A stretch of DNA of 64,000 bases from Bacteroidota bacterium. GTDB lineage: Bacteria > Bacteroidota > Bacteroidia > Flavobacteriales_D > Crocinitomicaceae. The stretch is from positions 94,669 through 158,668 of the forward strand of contig VGMY01000004.1 of the NCBI GenBank assembly GCA_016866255.1, in the 5' to 3' direction. The position numbers and the translations under genes are program-made. A model generated the notes under the pieces. That model was given only the letters and a program-made list of their open reading frames with translations, ran no database searches and was not told the DNA's origin. The stretch's first letter is position 1. Each line of letters opens with the position of its first letter. Positions 38,901 through 46,056 of this stretch are shown here, one piece after another.

Positions 38901-41900
38901 GATCCACTGGCCCCTAAGCCGATGTTCGTATTGGCATTCGTCCAAGCAAATGTAGTCCCTGCTACAGGGCTCGTAAAGGAAATTGCCGTGGATTGTTGTC
39001 CCGTACACAAGGTAATATTGGCTTGTGCATTCACCGTTGGATTTGGAATCACCTGAATAGTGAAGGTTTGGGCAGATCCAGGACAAGCTAACCCGTTGGC
39101 AGTAAAGGTTGGAATGACATTGATAGTTCCGCTAATTGGCGCTAAAGTTACATTTTGGGCCACAAATCCCAGGTTACCTGAACCTGATGCCCCCAAGCCT
39201 ATGGAGGTGTTGGTATTGGTCCAAGCGTAAGTGACACCGTTGGCAATGTTGGAGGTAAAATTGTACGCGGCATTGCTTCCGTGACAATAATTACCAGAAG
39301 CCGGCGCATTCATAACGGGATTCGGATTCACTGTGAATTGGGTGCTCACAGGTGCCCCCGGACAGGCTTGTCCATTGGTGGTAAGCGATGGCGTGGCTGA
39401 AATAGTACCGAAAATTGGCGCCGTTCCGTTATTGGTCGCCGTAAATACGGGAATATTTCCGTTGCCCGAGGCTGCTAAACCGATGGAAGGATTCGAGTTG
39501 GTCCATGTAAATACCGAGCCTGCTGGGGCTGCCATTAAATTCACAGCCGTACTGCTGTTGGTAGCGCAAAGAACTTGGGGAGTTAATGCGGTTGCAACAG
39601 GAGTTGGCAACACCGTTATTTGAACCGTATCGGGAACGCCGGGACAAGCCACCCCTCCATTGCTGAAAGCAGGAGTAATCACCAAATTTGCGGTGATGGA
39701 TCCGTTGGTCGCATTCGTAGAGCTAAAACTAATGTTCCCTACCCCACTTGCAGCTAAACCAATGGAGGTATTGTCATTGGTCCAGTTATAAACGGTACCT
39801 GCAATGTTGTTGGGAGAAGTAAAATTTAAGGTTACTGTATTCCCTGAGCATACCTGTTGATTGGGCAAGGCGCTTACCGTTGGAATCGGGTTAACCGTAA
39901 AAGTGTAAGTGCTGTTGGTACCAGTACAGGTTACCGCATTGTTGGTATAGGTTGGCGTAATGCTAACCGTACTGGAAATCGGTGAATTGGTGGAGTTGGT
40001 TCCGATAACCGAGGGAATAACTGCCGAACCCGAAGCACCCAAACCGGTATTCGTATTGTTGTTGGCCCAAGTATAAACTGCCCCGTTCACGGGTCCTGAA
40101 ATGGAAATGGCATTGCTCGTGGTACCGGCACAAATCACCTGAGCCGCAATCGCTGTAACGCTCGGAATCGGATTAACCGTGACCGTGTACGTTATGGGTG
40201 CTCCTGCGCAGGCGGTTCCACCACTGGTGACCGTAGGGGTAATCGTTACCGTTGAAATCACAGGATTGGAAACGTTAATCGAAGCATTAAATCCAGGAAT
40301 GGTTGCCGCTGAGCCGTTTGCAGGAGCCAACCCAACCGCAGGATTCATGGCCCAAACATAGGTCGCACTTGCAACATTGGAACTCAAAGGAGTTGCAGGA
40401 ACCGCTGTATTGTTGCAAACCGTGGAATTGTTAATAGGATTGGCCACGGGAATAGGAATAATAGAAATCGTGTAGGTTGCAGGAATTCCGGCACAAACCG
40501 TTCCCACCGTGGACGCCGTTGCCGTGAATTGAACCGTTTGAATGGTGTTGGTTCCATTGGTGAGGTTCGAAAACACAGGAATATTTCCACTTCCACTTAC
40601 TGGATTTACATTGGAAACGCCCGCCGGAGCCGTTGCTTGCCAAGCAAAAGTAACGTTATTTGTCGCGGAATTCAAGGTAACTGCCACCGAATTCGATCCG
40701 CTGCAAATGGACTGATTCGCTACCGCAAAAGTCGTCACCGGAGCTGGGTTTACGGTTATGGAATAGGTTGCTGTAGTTCCGTTGCAATTGTTGGCCGTTG
40801 GAGTTACGGTGTAGTTTAATGTAAAGGGATTCGCCCCCGCATTGTTAATTGTAGCTGCTGGAATCTGACCGTTTCCACTGGTTGGAAAACCGGTTATGGT
40901 TGCAGGAATCGAAGCTGCATTTTGAAGTGCATACGTAAAGCCCCCACCCGCCACCGAGTTTGTGTTAGCAGATACCAACGTTGTTTGACCACCGCAAATG
41001 GTTTGATTCGCAGAAAGCGTTAATACGGGAGTTGGATTGACGGTAATGGTGATGTTGAAAGGATTACCTTGACAAACTCCTGCTGTAGGAGTAACCGAGT
41101 AAATAACTGTTTCAAGGCTATTCCCAAGGTTCGTTAGGGTTTGTGAAATGGTATTTTGTCCTACATTTTGGGCACCCTGTCCGGTTACATTGGGATTGTT
41201 GTTCACCGTCCATGTGTAAGTCGTACCTGCAGGAATCGAATTACCTCCTCCGTTTGCTGGACTTACCGTAAAGGCATTTCCGCTGCAAATGGTCTGACTA
41301 ACATTCTGAATAACTGGAGCTGCTGATACTGTCACCGTTAGCGTATTCGAAGTAGCGGAGCAAGTTATGCCATTCAATGTACTGGTCGAAATAACTTGAT
41401 AATAACTAGTAAGGGCAAGTCCAGGTGGCACGTCATAGGTTGAGGATGTAGCTCCGTTAATGGCGGAAAAACCAGTGTTAGGAGAAGTCGTTGAAACATA
41501 CCACTGATAAGAGGCATTACCTCCAAAGGTTGAAGCGGTCGTTACCGTAAACGGAACAGGGTCACCATTCGGACAGATCGTTTGATTTGCCGCAATCACC
41601 TGCGCCGTTACCGTGTTTACCGTTACTGTTAGAACATTCGAAGTGGCTTGACATGCCAACCCGTTCAGGGTATTCGTAATCAACACTTGATAGTAGGTGG
41701 TTGTATTCAATCCAGCGGGTGGATCATAAGTACTTCCTGTTGCTAGATTTATATTGCTAAAACCGGAGGCAGGACCCGTCGTAGAGGATTGCCATTGGTA
41801 GGTAACTGTTCCATTTCCGCTCGCAGCGGTTGAATTGGTAAATGCCACTGGATTTCCACCAGGACAAATGGTCTCATTGATTGCGATGACACTTGGAGTA

Positions 41901-44900
41901 AGTGAATTTACGGTTACAGTAAGCGTACTGCTCGTGGCAGTACAGGTTACGCCATTAAGTACACTGGTAACCACCAATTGATAATACGTAGTGGTTGTAA
42001 GTCCCGCCGGAGGATCGTAGGTTGCATTCGTTTCACCGGGAATATTCGCGTATCCCGAGTTAGGTCCGGTGATCGACGACTGCCACTGATAGCTGAGAGT
42101 GCCTGCACCCGATGGAGGAGTGGTAGCGGTAAAGGCTGCGGGATTTCCACCAGAACAAATGGTTTGAGATTGAGCCAAAGAGCCCGCAGAAACGGAATTC
42201 ACAAAAACCGCAATGGGATTTGACGTCGCAGTACAAGTAACTCCGTTGAGGGTACTGGTGGTAATTACTTGATAATAGGTCGTTGTGACCAATCCAGCAG
42301 GTGGATCATAGGTAGCGGATGTTGCTCCACCAATGTTCGTATAACCCGCACCAATGTTGGTTGTCGAAGATTGCCACTGATAGGTAAGATTACCAGCACC
42401 AACCGCAGGCGTTGGATTCGTAAATGCCACGGGATTTCCTCCGGAACAAATAGTTTCATTGCTCCCAACCACAGGAGCGCTAAGACTATTAACCGTAACA
42501 CTCAAAGTGGCTGAAGTAGCCGTACATGGTACCCCGTTTAAGGTGCTTGTCACAACGAGTTGATAATAGGTTGTCGTGGAAATTCCTGCCGGAGGATCAT
42601 AGCTAACGGTCGTTGCTCCCGGAATGGGTGCAAATCCTGCATTTGGACCTACGGTTGAAGACTGCCACTGATAGGTCAATGTACCTGAACCGCTTGGTGC
42701 AGTGGTTGCTGTAAAGGCATTGGGATTTCCTCCTGAACATACCGTTTGACTTATTCCAAGTGTCCCAGCAGAAACTGCGTTGACCAATACTGCTAAAACG
42801 TTCGAAGTAGAAGTACAGTTAATTCCATTAAGTACGCTGCTCGTGACCACCTGAAAATAGGTCGATGCGACTTGTCCTGCAGGTGGATCATAGGTACTCG
42901 ATGTGGCCCCACCAATGTTGGTAAAAGGTCCGGCAGCAAGGGAAGCCGATTGCCATTGATAACTCAAATTTCCGGCTCCAGTTGAAGCGGTGGTTACCGT
43001 GAAGGCTACTGCATCTCCTCCCGAACAAATGGTCTGCCCTGCCGCAATCGTTTGAGCCGTTACCGAATTAACGTTCACAGTTAAGGCATTGGATAGAGCT
43101 GTACAAGTTACACCGTTCAAGACACTCGAAATAAGCACTTGGTAATAGGTGGTGGTTGCTAAACCTGCTGGAGGATCATACGTTGCTAATGTTGCGCCAC
43201 CGATGTTGGTAAATGGTCCGAGGGCTGAGGTGGACGATTGCCATTGATAACTCAAGGTTCCTGTCCCTGTCGCGGCGGTAGTTACTGTAAATGCAGCAGG
43301 ATTACCACCGGAACAAACGGTTTGATTTCCCGCCACAACACTTGCAGTGACATTATTCACCGTTACCGTCAATACCGCTGAAGTAGCGGTACATTGAATA
43401 CCGTTTTGGGTACTGGTAACCACCAATCGAAAATACGTCGTAACGGTTTGACCAGCCGGAGGATCGTACGTTGGGTTGGTTTCTCCAAGCAAGTTCGTCC
43501 ATGGGCCTCCCACAGCAGAAGCCGATTGCCATTGATAGCTTAAGGTTCCTGTTCCGGTAGCAGCAGTGGTAACTGTAAATGCATTGGGATCGCCTCCCGA
43601 GCAAATCGTTTGAGAGGCTGCAACTACGCCAGCAGAAACATTGTTAACGGTAACGATGCGGGTATTGCTTGTAGCAGTACATGCAACTCCGTTGAGGGTG
43701 CTCGTAACAACGACGCGATAATACGTAGTGACCGTGACACCCGCAGGCGGATTGTAGGTGGCTGAGGTAGCACCTGCAATATTGTTGAATGGCCCAATGG
43801 CCGCAGTCGCTGATTGCCATTGATAGGTAAGCGTTCCTGATGCGGTAGCAGAGGTGGTATTCACAAAAGCGGCAGGATCTCCACCCGAACAAATGGTAGT
43901 ATCGTTGGCAATTGCAGGAGGTGTTACGAGATTCAAGGTAACCGTGACAGTAAAGGTAGTATTAGGGCAACCTCCTCCAGGCGAAGTAGCAACAACGGTG
44001 TACACAACGCTTTGAGCAGGCGTGGCAACATTGGTCGATAACGTTTGTGATAAGGGCAATCCCGTTCCATTGGACTCTCCGGTAACGTTTGGGTTGTCCA
44101 CCACTGTCCATGCAAACGTCGTCCCGGCAGGGATAATGGTCGTAGGAGGGGCATTGGTAGGATTCACGGTGAAGGTTCCTCCGTTGCAAATGGTTTGAGC
44201 GAAATTCGGCACCACCACCGCAGAAATAACGGTAACCGTTACCGTGAAAGGCGCTCCTTGACATCCGTTCACCGTAGGTGTAACCGTGTAGGTAACCGTC
44301 TGGTTTACATTGGTCAAGTTAACCAGCGTACCCGAAATAGTGTCGTTATTACCGTTGACTTCACCGGAAACATTTGCGGTAGGTGTTGCGACCCAAGAAT
44401 AGGTAGTACCTGGAGGAACAATGGTATTTGGAGGATTATTTTGTGGGACAATAACAAACGTTTGACCGCTGCAGATAGTCGCCGTTTGGTTCGGAACAAT
44501 CGGAATGGGATTAACGGTTATGGTTTGGGTTTCATTATCATTTCCGCAAGCGCTGTTCAATGCATCGAGGGAAACAGTATAAGTGCCCGGTTGCGTAAAT
44601 TGAACCGTTATTTGATTGCTACCGTTAACTGATGGAGTATTAAAAGGATCACCCATAGAACCGCTTGTTACGGTATAGCCAGCACCACTTGCCGCTGGTG
44701 AAAAATTAATATTCCAACCATAATTATATGCGGTATTACAAGTGGTAGGATTAGTTAAAATTGAAACTCCACCGTTCGAAGTATTTGTAAAAGTTATAGA
44801 TTGATTTTGGCAAATCGAGTTTGAAGGTGCACTGCTAAAAGAAGCATTTGGCGGCGAAGCAACAAAAATGCTGCCACCACTTGCTGTTGTGGTAAGGCAA

Positions 44901-45895
44901 TTCGCAGAGCTCGAACCAGCATTCGTCGCAGTTAATTGAATAGTATAAGGAACAGGTACGTTGTTAACGCATTGACTTGTAGCATAGACATGAGGAATTC
45001 CATTTGGAAGAAGAGGTAGGTTAGGGTATACGAAGGTAGTAGTTGGCGAACCATCTCCCCAATCGATAGTATAGGTATTTCCTGGGGCTTGATTAGTAAA
45101 GAAATAATTAAAATTTGTTCCACATTGGACTGCTGAAGGTACAACCGGATAAATGATTCCTGAACCGAAACTCATAATTAAATAAGTTGAATAGGTACAT
45201 CCGTTGGGGTAGGTAACTAAATACATTAAATTATATGAACCGGGACCCGGAGATGGGGTAGTATAGTGTGTCTGTGCTGAACCATTTGCTGCCTGTTGCC
45301 CTGGGAAAGATAGACTCAAATTGGAACCACCTATTGGAAAGGTAGTCACAGTACCACCCAAACCACTTGCTCCCCAATGAATGGTGGCCGTACTTCCCGC
45401 TGGCAACGAATTTGCATTGTTTAAGTTGATAACGGGTCCACTATATTGCGTACAATTGCAATTACTCCCAACTGTCTGAATCACAGGAATGCCGTTAACC
45501 GTGGTTAATTGTTCACAATTATTACCTCCTGCAGTTGAGAACGTTGGCACTACCGCTGGTGCTGCTGAAACATTCACTGTTACAGAGGTTTGAGTTAAGA
45601 GAGTTCCAGCACTTGAAACATTATAGGTAACCGTATACGTTCCTGGATTAGCATAAGTAATACCTACAGGTCCTGGAATTGCAGCCGTTTGGCCATTTCC
45701 AAAATTCCATGAGTAAACCGCAGGCGCAATGAGGGTTGCAGGGTTAACCGTAGAAGTAAATAAAATGGTAGAACCTGCGCAGACATTGATGCTGCCGTTC
45801 ACAGCCGCTGGAATCGTAGAAAAAGTTGCACTTTGGGAAAACGCACTACCGATAATAAACAATAGAAATAAGAGGCTTAGTAGTCTTTTTTTCAT
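29912..45895 (-). CDS. Giant T9SS type B secreted repeat protein (about 5327 residues)
   Basis: One uninterrupted frame of about 16 kb. The start is set at MKKRLLSLLFLLFIIGSAFSQ, a signal peptide; 31 further codons upstream lack one. In order: a PKD domain with YSWNFGNGQT and further Cys-containing N-terminal domains (to about residue 650); nine about 96-residue repeats (residues about 655-1520) with QTICSGG ... LSYQWQSS ... TYDPPAG ... TTYYQVVVTS; about 36 repeats of about 93 residues (about 1620-4980) with NPTP.V ... CNG ... YNWTNSNTSIGLAASGTGNI ... TVTPVF ... CPG; three PKD domains (YLWQFGDGS, YQWNFGNGT, YEWNFGDGS); and the type B sorting domain NTFTPNDDEKNQVFKP ... IYNRWGELIFES. Both repeat types resemble PKD-like/Ig-like domains and carry two cysteines. 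A long surface fibre or adhesin is inferred. No enzyme domain is seen. Confidence 0.93.
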   Translation of the reverse strand: MKKRLLSLLFLLFIIGSAFSQSATFSTIPAAVNGSINVCAGSTILFTSTVNPATLIAPAVYSWNFGNGQTAAIPGPVGITYANPGTYTVTYNVSSAGTLLTQTSVTVNVSAAPAVVPTFSTAGGNNCEQLTTVNGIPVIQTVGSNCNCTQYSGPVINLNNANSLPAGSTATIHWGASGLGGTVTTFPIGGSNLSLSFPGQQAANGSAQTHYTTPSPGPGSYNLMYLVTYPNGCTYSTYLIMSFGSGIIYPVVPSAVQCGTNFNYFFTNQAPGNTYTIDWGDGSPTTTFVYPNLPLLPNGIPHVYATSQCVNNVPVPYTIQLTATNAGSSSANCLTTTASGGSIFVASPPNASFSSAPSNSICQNQSITFTNTSNGGVSILTNPTTCNTAYNYGWNINFSPAASGAGYTVTSGSMGDPFNTPSVNGSNQITVQFTQPGTYTVSLDALNSACGNDNETQTITVNPIPIVPNQTATICSGQTFVIVPQNNPPNTIVPPGTTYSWVATPTANVSGEVNGNNDTISGTLVNLTNVNQTVTYTVTPTVNGCQGAPFTVTVTVISAVVVPNFAQTICNGGTFTVNPTNAPPTTIIPAGTTFAWTVVDNPNVTGESNGTGLPLSQTLSTNVATPAQSVVYTVVATSPGGGCPNTTFTVTVTLNLVTPPAIANDTTICSGGDPAAFVNTTSATASGTLTYQWQSATAAIGPFNNIAGATSATYNPPAGVTVTTYYRVVVTSTLNGVACTATSNTRIVTVNNVSAGVVAASQTICSGGDPNAFTVTTAATGTGTLSYQWQSASAVGGPWTNLLGETNPTYDPPAGQTVTTYFRLVVTSTQNGIQCTATSAVLTVTVNNVTASVVAGNQTVCSGGNPAAFTVTTAATGTGTLSYQWQSSTSALGPFTNIGGATLATYDPPAGLATTTYYQVLISSVLNGVTCTALSNALTVNVNSVTAQTIAAGQTICSGGDAVAFTVTTASTGAGNLSYQWQSASLAAGPFTNIGGATSSTYDPPAGQVASTYFQVVTSSVLNGINCTSTSNVLAVLVNAVSAGTLGISQTVCSGGNPNAFTATTAPSGSGTLTYQWQSSTVGPNAGFAPIPGATTVSYDPPAGISTTTYYQLVVTSTLNGVPCTATSATLSVTVNSLSAPVVGSNETICSGGNPVAFTNPTPAVGAGNLTYQWQSSTTNIGAGYTNIGGATSATYDPPAGLVTTTYYQVITTSTLNGVTCTATSNPIAVFVNSVSAGSLAQSQTICSGGNPAAFTATTPPSGAGTLSYQWQSSITGPNSGYANIPGETNATYDPPAGLTTTTYYQLVVTSVLNGVTCTATSSTLTVTVNSLTPSVIAINETICPGGNPVAFTNSTAASGNGTVTYQWQSSTTGPASGFSNINLATGSTYDPPAGLNTTTYYQVLITNTLNGLACQATSNVLTVTVNTVTAQVIAANQTICPNGDPVPFTVTTASTFGGNASYQWYVSTTSPNTGFSAINGATSSTYDVPPGLALTSYYQVISTSTLNGITCSATSNTLTVTVSAAPVIQNVSQTICSGNAFTVSPANGGGNSIPAGTTYTWTVNNNPNVTGQGAQNVGQNTISQTLTNLGNSLETVIYSVTPTAGVCQGNPFNITITVNPTPVLTLSANQTICGGQTTLVSANTNSVAGGGFTYALQNAASIPATITGFPTSGNGQIPAATINNAGANPFTLNYTVTPTANNCNGTTATYSITVNPAPVTTFAVANQSICSGSNSVAVTLNSATNNVTFAWQATAPAGVSNVNPVSGSGNIPVFSNLTNGTNTIQTVQFTATASTVGTVCAGIPATYTISIIPIPVANPINNSTVCNNTAVPATPLSSNVASATYVWAMNPAVGLAPANGSAATIPGFNASINVSNPVISTVTITPTVTSGGTACAGAPITYTVTVNPIPSVTAIAAQVICAGTTSNAISISGPVNGAVYTWANNNTNTGLGASGSAVIPSVIGTNSTNSPISSTVSITPTYTNNAVTCTGTNSTYTFTVNPIPTVSALPNQQVCSGNTVTLNFTSPNNIAGTVYNWTNDNTSIGLAASGVGNISFSSTNATNGSITANLVITPAFSNGGVACPGVPDTVQITVLPTPVATALTPQVLCATNSSTAVNLMAAPAGSVFTWTNSNPSIGLAASGNGNIPVFTATNNGTAPIFGTISATPSLTTNGQACPGAPVSTQFTVNPNPVMNAPASGNYCHGSNAAYNFTSNIANGVTYAWTNTNTSIGLGASGSGNLGFVAQNVTLAPISGTINVIPTFTANGLACPGSAQTFTIQVIPNPTVNAQANITLCTGQQSTAISFTSPVAGTTFAWTNANTNIGLGASGSNTVPVFTATNSSNSATLTSQVSVTSSLMVNNVTCTGAPMLFNITVNPNTTVNAVNSLTLCAGATTSQIAFAGTGNSYTWVNSNPSIGLLGNGTGTIAPFVVTNGGVAPITGNITVTSVFTGGGISCNGATTNFSITVNPTPTVTAPANVTLCNGATSSAIALTGTGTAYNWTNSTPGIGLAASGSGNIPSFVAVNNTANPITATINITPVYANNNVSCPGTVQSFTITVNPAPQVTFNVPSQTICSGTSSSLVNISSSTPGAVISWTATTVPAAISGVNTASGGNSIPSFTLLSNSLSAQTVQFTVNVATGGAVACPGGGVTYNITVNPAPTMATAASQVLCHNTATTAVTFTGNANVYNWSNNTTSIGLAASGNGNIASFTALNNTANVVTATVTVTPQFLNNNVGCNGVPTTFTITVNPTPTTNAIANQTYCNGSNSTALAIAGTGSSYAWTNSNQSIGLAASGSNTVPVFAATNATNAPISGTITITPTFTNAGVSCTGQTSSYTITVNPTPSVNAVANQTVCNNASTNLIPFSGNATSYNWTNSNTSIGLAASGTGNIGIFTAINASNSIPSTATVTVTPVFTNNNVACPGNPVTFTFTVNPTPIVAAPANQVVCNGASTTLVSFNGTGTQYNWSNNTTSIGLVASGSGNINAFTAANATVNPVVAQISVVPVFSGNNLNCSGTPQSFSITVNPSPSAVPPGNQVVCNGQPVAAINFTGTATSYSWTNDLTSIGLAASGNGNIASFNAVNNTNAPVTATVVVQPIFTGANLNCPGVSQTFTIVVNPTPTMGALTNQVLCAGTSTAAINFTGTATNYAWTNNTPGIGLAASGNGNIASFVAANASNSTALTSTISVTPQFVNAGVTCAGTVQQMTIVVNPTPVITANPNLTYCNGTQSALISFTGTGNSFSWTNSNTAIGLGASGNGNIAPFATTNPGVSAISGTVAVTPIFTGNGISCNGIPNNFSITVNPTPTVAAINNQVVCNGSSTAAIAFSGTVPSTAFNWTNSATSIGLAASGTGNIAAFNAVNNGNNPVIAQINVTPVYTNNNVVCSGTVQTFSITVNATPTVNFSLANQTICSQGASSTVNITSPTNAAVISWTATTVPAAITGLNQNSGSSTIPAFTLVNSASTAQTVQISASATTPGNVACPGGGTIYTITVNPTPAVTAPANQVVCHNSNTAAVAFSGTGTSYTWTNTLTSVGLAASGTGNIAAFAAINPSNSAIVTSTVTVTPQFTNNNVTCPGSAQTFTITVNPIPVVTALSSSTFCNGTNSSLITINGTGTSYAWTNSNTAIGLGSSGSGNIAPFPATNPGSTPLTATIGVIPSFTNAGVTCAGSNSNSTITVNPTPSVNAVNNQVICHNSNTAAIVFSGTGTSYNWTNTTPSIGLANSSVGNIASFTGTNVSNSTPIVATVTVTPQYLNNGVTCAGSSSNFTITVNPLPTANIPASQTLCNGATTAQISFTGTGTSYNWTNSIATIGIGASGTGNINPFTAVNNAINPVTAQLTVTPVFTGNGVSCSGAPQNFSITINPTPTVQLPSNQVICNGNLTQPVNFSGNGTSYSWNNSNTAIGLAASGNGNIAAFTSTNAGQVPISGTISVMPNFAGGNASCPGLPQSFTITVNPTPSLDPLTSQVVCNNSPTQAVVFSGTGTSYAWTNNTVGIGLGASGNGNIAAFTATNASNANPLVGTLTVTPQYLNGGLTCSGNSQQMTITVNPTPVVNPINNVTVCNQSNTPVVNFAGTGTTYNWTNNNNTIGLVPSGTSLSLASFQATNASAQSVNALVTVTPQFTANGVTCTGSNTTFTIFVSPTPTVTAPNNQIVCNGSPTAAVNFNGAVANTTYNWTNSIATIGIPATGSGNIAAFNAVNNGNAAQFAQVTITPTFIQNTVSCPGVPQSFTYQINPTPSVTNPGSQYICANSTTQLLNFTGTGTQYQWTAANPAIGIAASGNNSVAPFTGMNATNAVVSSTVTVTPVFFQGISCPGQAQTFTHYVLPIPSVAPINNQSYCPQVAVPATPINGSGTSYNWTNSNTSIGLVASGSNTVNAFNATNPGTQPLIGNVVITPIFTFQGQSCNGPQGGYSVTVNPIPYVNPLNDTVICNNQTLAINIGTNIPSNIAWFATQNNNVNGELTTTQTSNSINDSLTNTSSVPQFVTYTITPTTAAGCVGPDSFVVVQVQPDVLLNIPQSLEICSGSGVNAVLSANIPSTFSWFCTVNNPNVTGESILTNTGGVINDVLVNTSNQNQVVVYAVTPTSVQGNCTGPSQTITVIVKPPLALLNQDTVTICSNGNVNLNLVANTAVTFNWYADPNVNVQGETTALTISSQINDQLINSTGVVQTVQYHVIGTSVVNGCSSPIIPIWVFVNPTPAVLPNPDLNLCHNQWQPQVLFSGSAAGTSYAWNAAGANVGAPAGGIDSLNAFVANNPGFALISSTVVVSPLFTFNGVSCPGIKDTFQIVVNPEPSVFPLNNLILCQGTNSAVVPILGPIGGTTFNWVNSNAAVGLGSTGTGNIPVFVATNPTQSPIQSTVTVTPLFVNGNVQCPGQTTSFTVTVNPAPTVDTVNLAICPDQNVAYTLNADLPSTFTWYATPNPLVINETSNPVQSSSTINDNLIQTTNAPQTVQYNVTATTVAHGCVGSGIVNVVVNPWPTIAFTTLNPPYCDLTPITFQNNSVGLYDYLWQFGDGSNSYVANPIHQFLSAGTYNVTLTATNPFTGCSDSVVQPVSISPSPNPGFSYSDSIGCGLLDVVYTADIYNPSWIYQWNFGNGTITQQVGQVGYQYLINGCYDVSLTVTNPVGCTATLTYSDIACVYDSPVALIAANPTWVTTLNPLVEFTNNSENASSYEWNFGDGSYGYGFEPTHLFPSVAADYLVSMTAMNEVGCSDTAYVSIHVEENLIYYVPNTFTPNDDEKNQVFKPILSQGYKAGTYLFRIYNRWGELIFESRDLEIGWDGDYGPNGTNCQTGTYTWVLNFQVLQTQEDKEFVGHVNLIK
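30945..41035. repeat. Array of about 36 diverged about 280-bp repeats inside the giant gene (type II)
   Basis: Counted by the recurring VNPxP...C start of each unit in the translation. Units average about 280 bp (93 codons). The core NTSIGLAASGxGNI is the best conserved part, while a few units (near residues holding FSVPSQTICS-type starts and those with WFATQNNNVNGE) form subtypes inserted at intervals. Identity between units is moderate, so the array is old compared with the type I array. Confidence 0.85.
41330..43930. repeat. Array of nine about 288-bp repeats inside the giant gene (type I)
   Basis: Nine consecutive units of about 96 codons, each with QTICSGG(D/N)P near the start, YQWQSS in the middle, YDPPAG, and NGVxCTATSN near the end. 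Phase is kept at about 288-291 bp across 2.6 kb. These units are more alike than the type II units. Confidence 0.87.
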
Positions 45896-46056
45896 GCTTC
45901 GATTGCAAGGACGAAGATAAGCATAAAACGGTAGCCTGAACCCAGAACTTTTTATAAATATTGTTGCAAAAAAAAGACACACAGACATAGAAAACGAATT
46001 TACGTCTTAAGGCAAACAAGGTGCTTTTCCAGTTATTCCAAAGCCACCGAAGGCAC

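Noticed and set aside
30945..43930. Regularly spaced repeats of about 280-290 bp that might be taken for a CRISPR-like or satellite array
   Set aside because: The units are in frame within one long coding sequence, far longer than CRISPR repeats, with no spacers and no cas genes nearby.
30881..45920. Many plus-strand open frames of 60-210 codons opposite the giant gene (for example 33143-33772)
   Set aside because: They follow the repeat period of the minus-strand gene, have no recognisable products and change frame from unit to unit, so they are antisense shadows of a repetitive gene.
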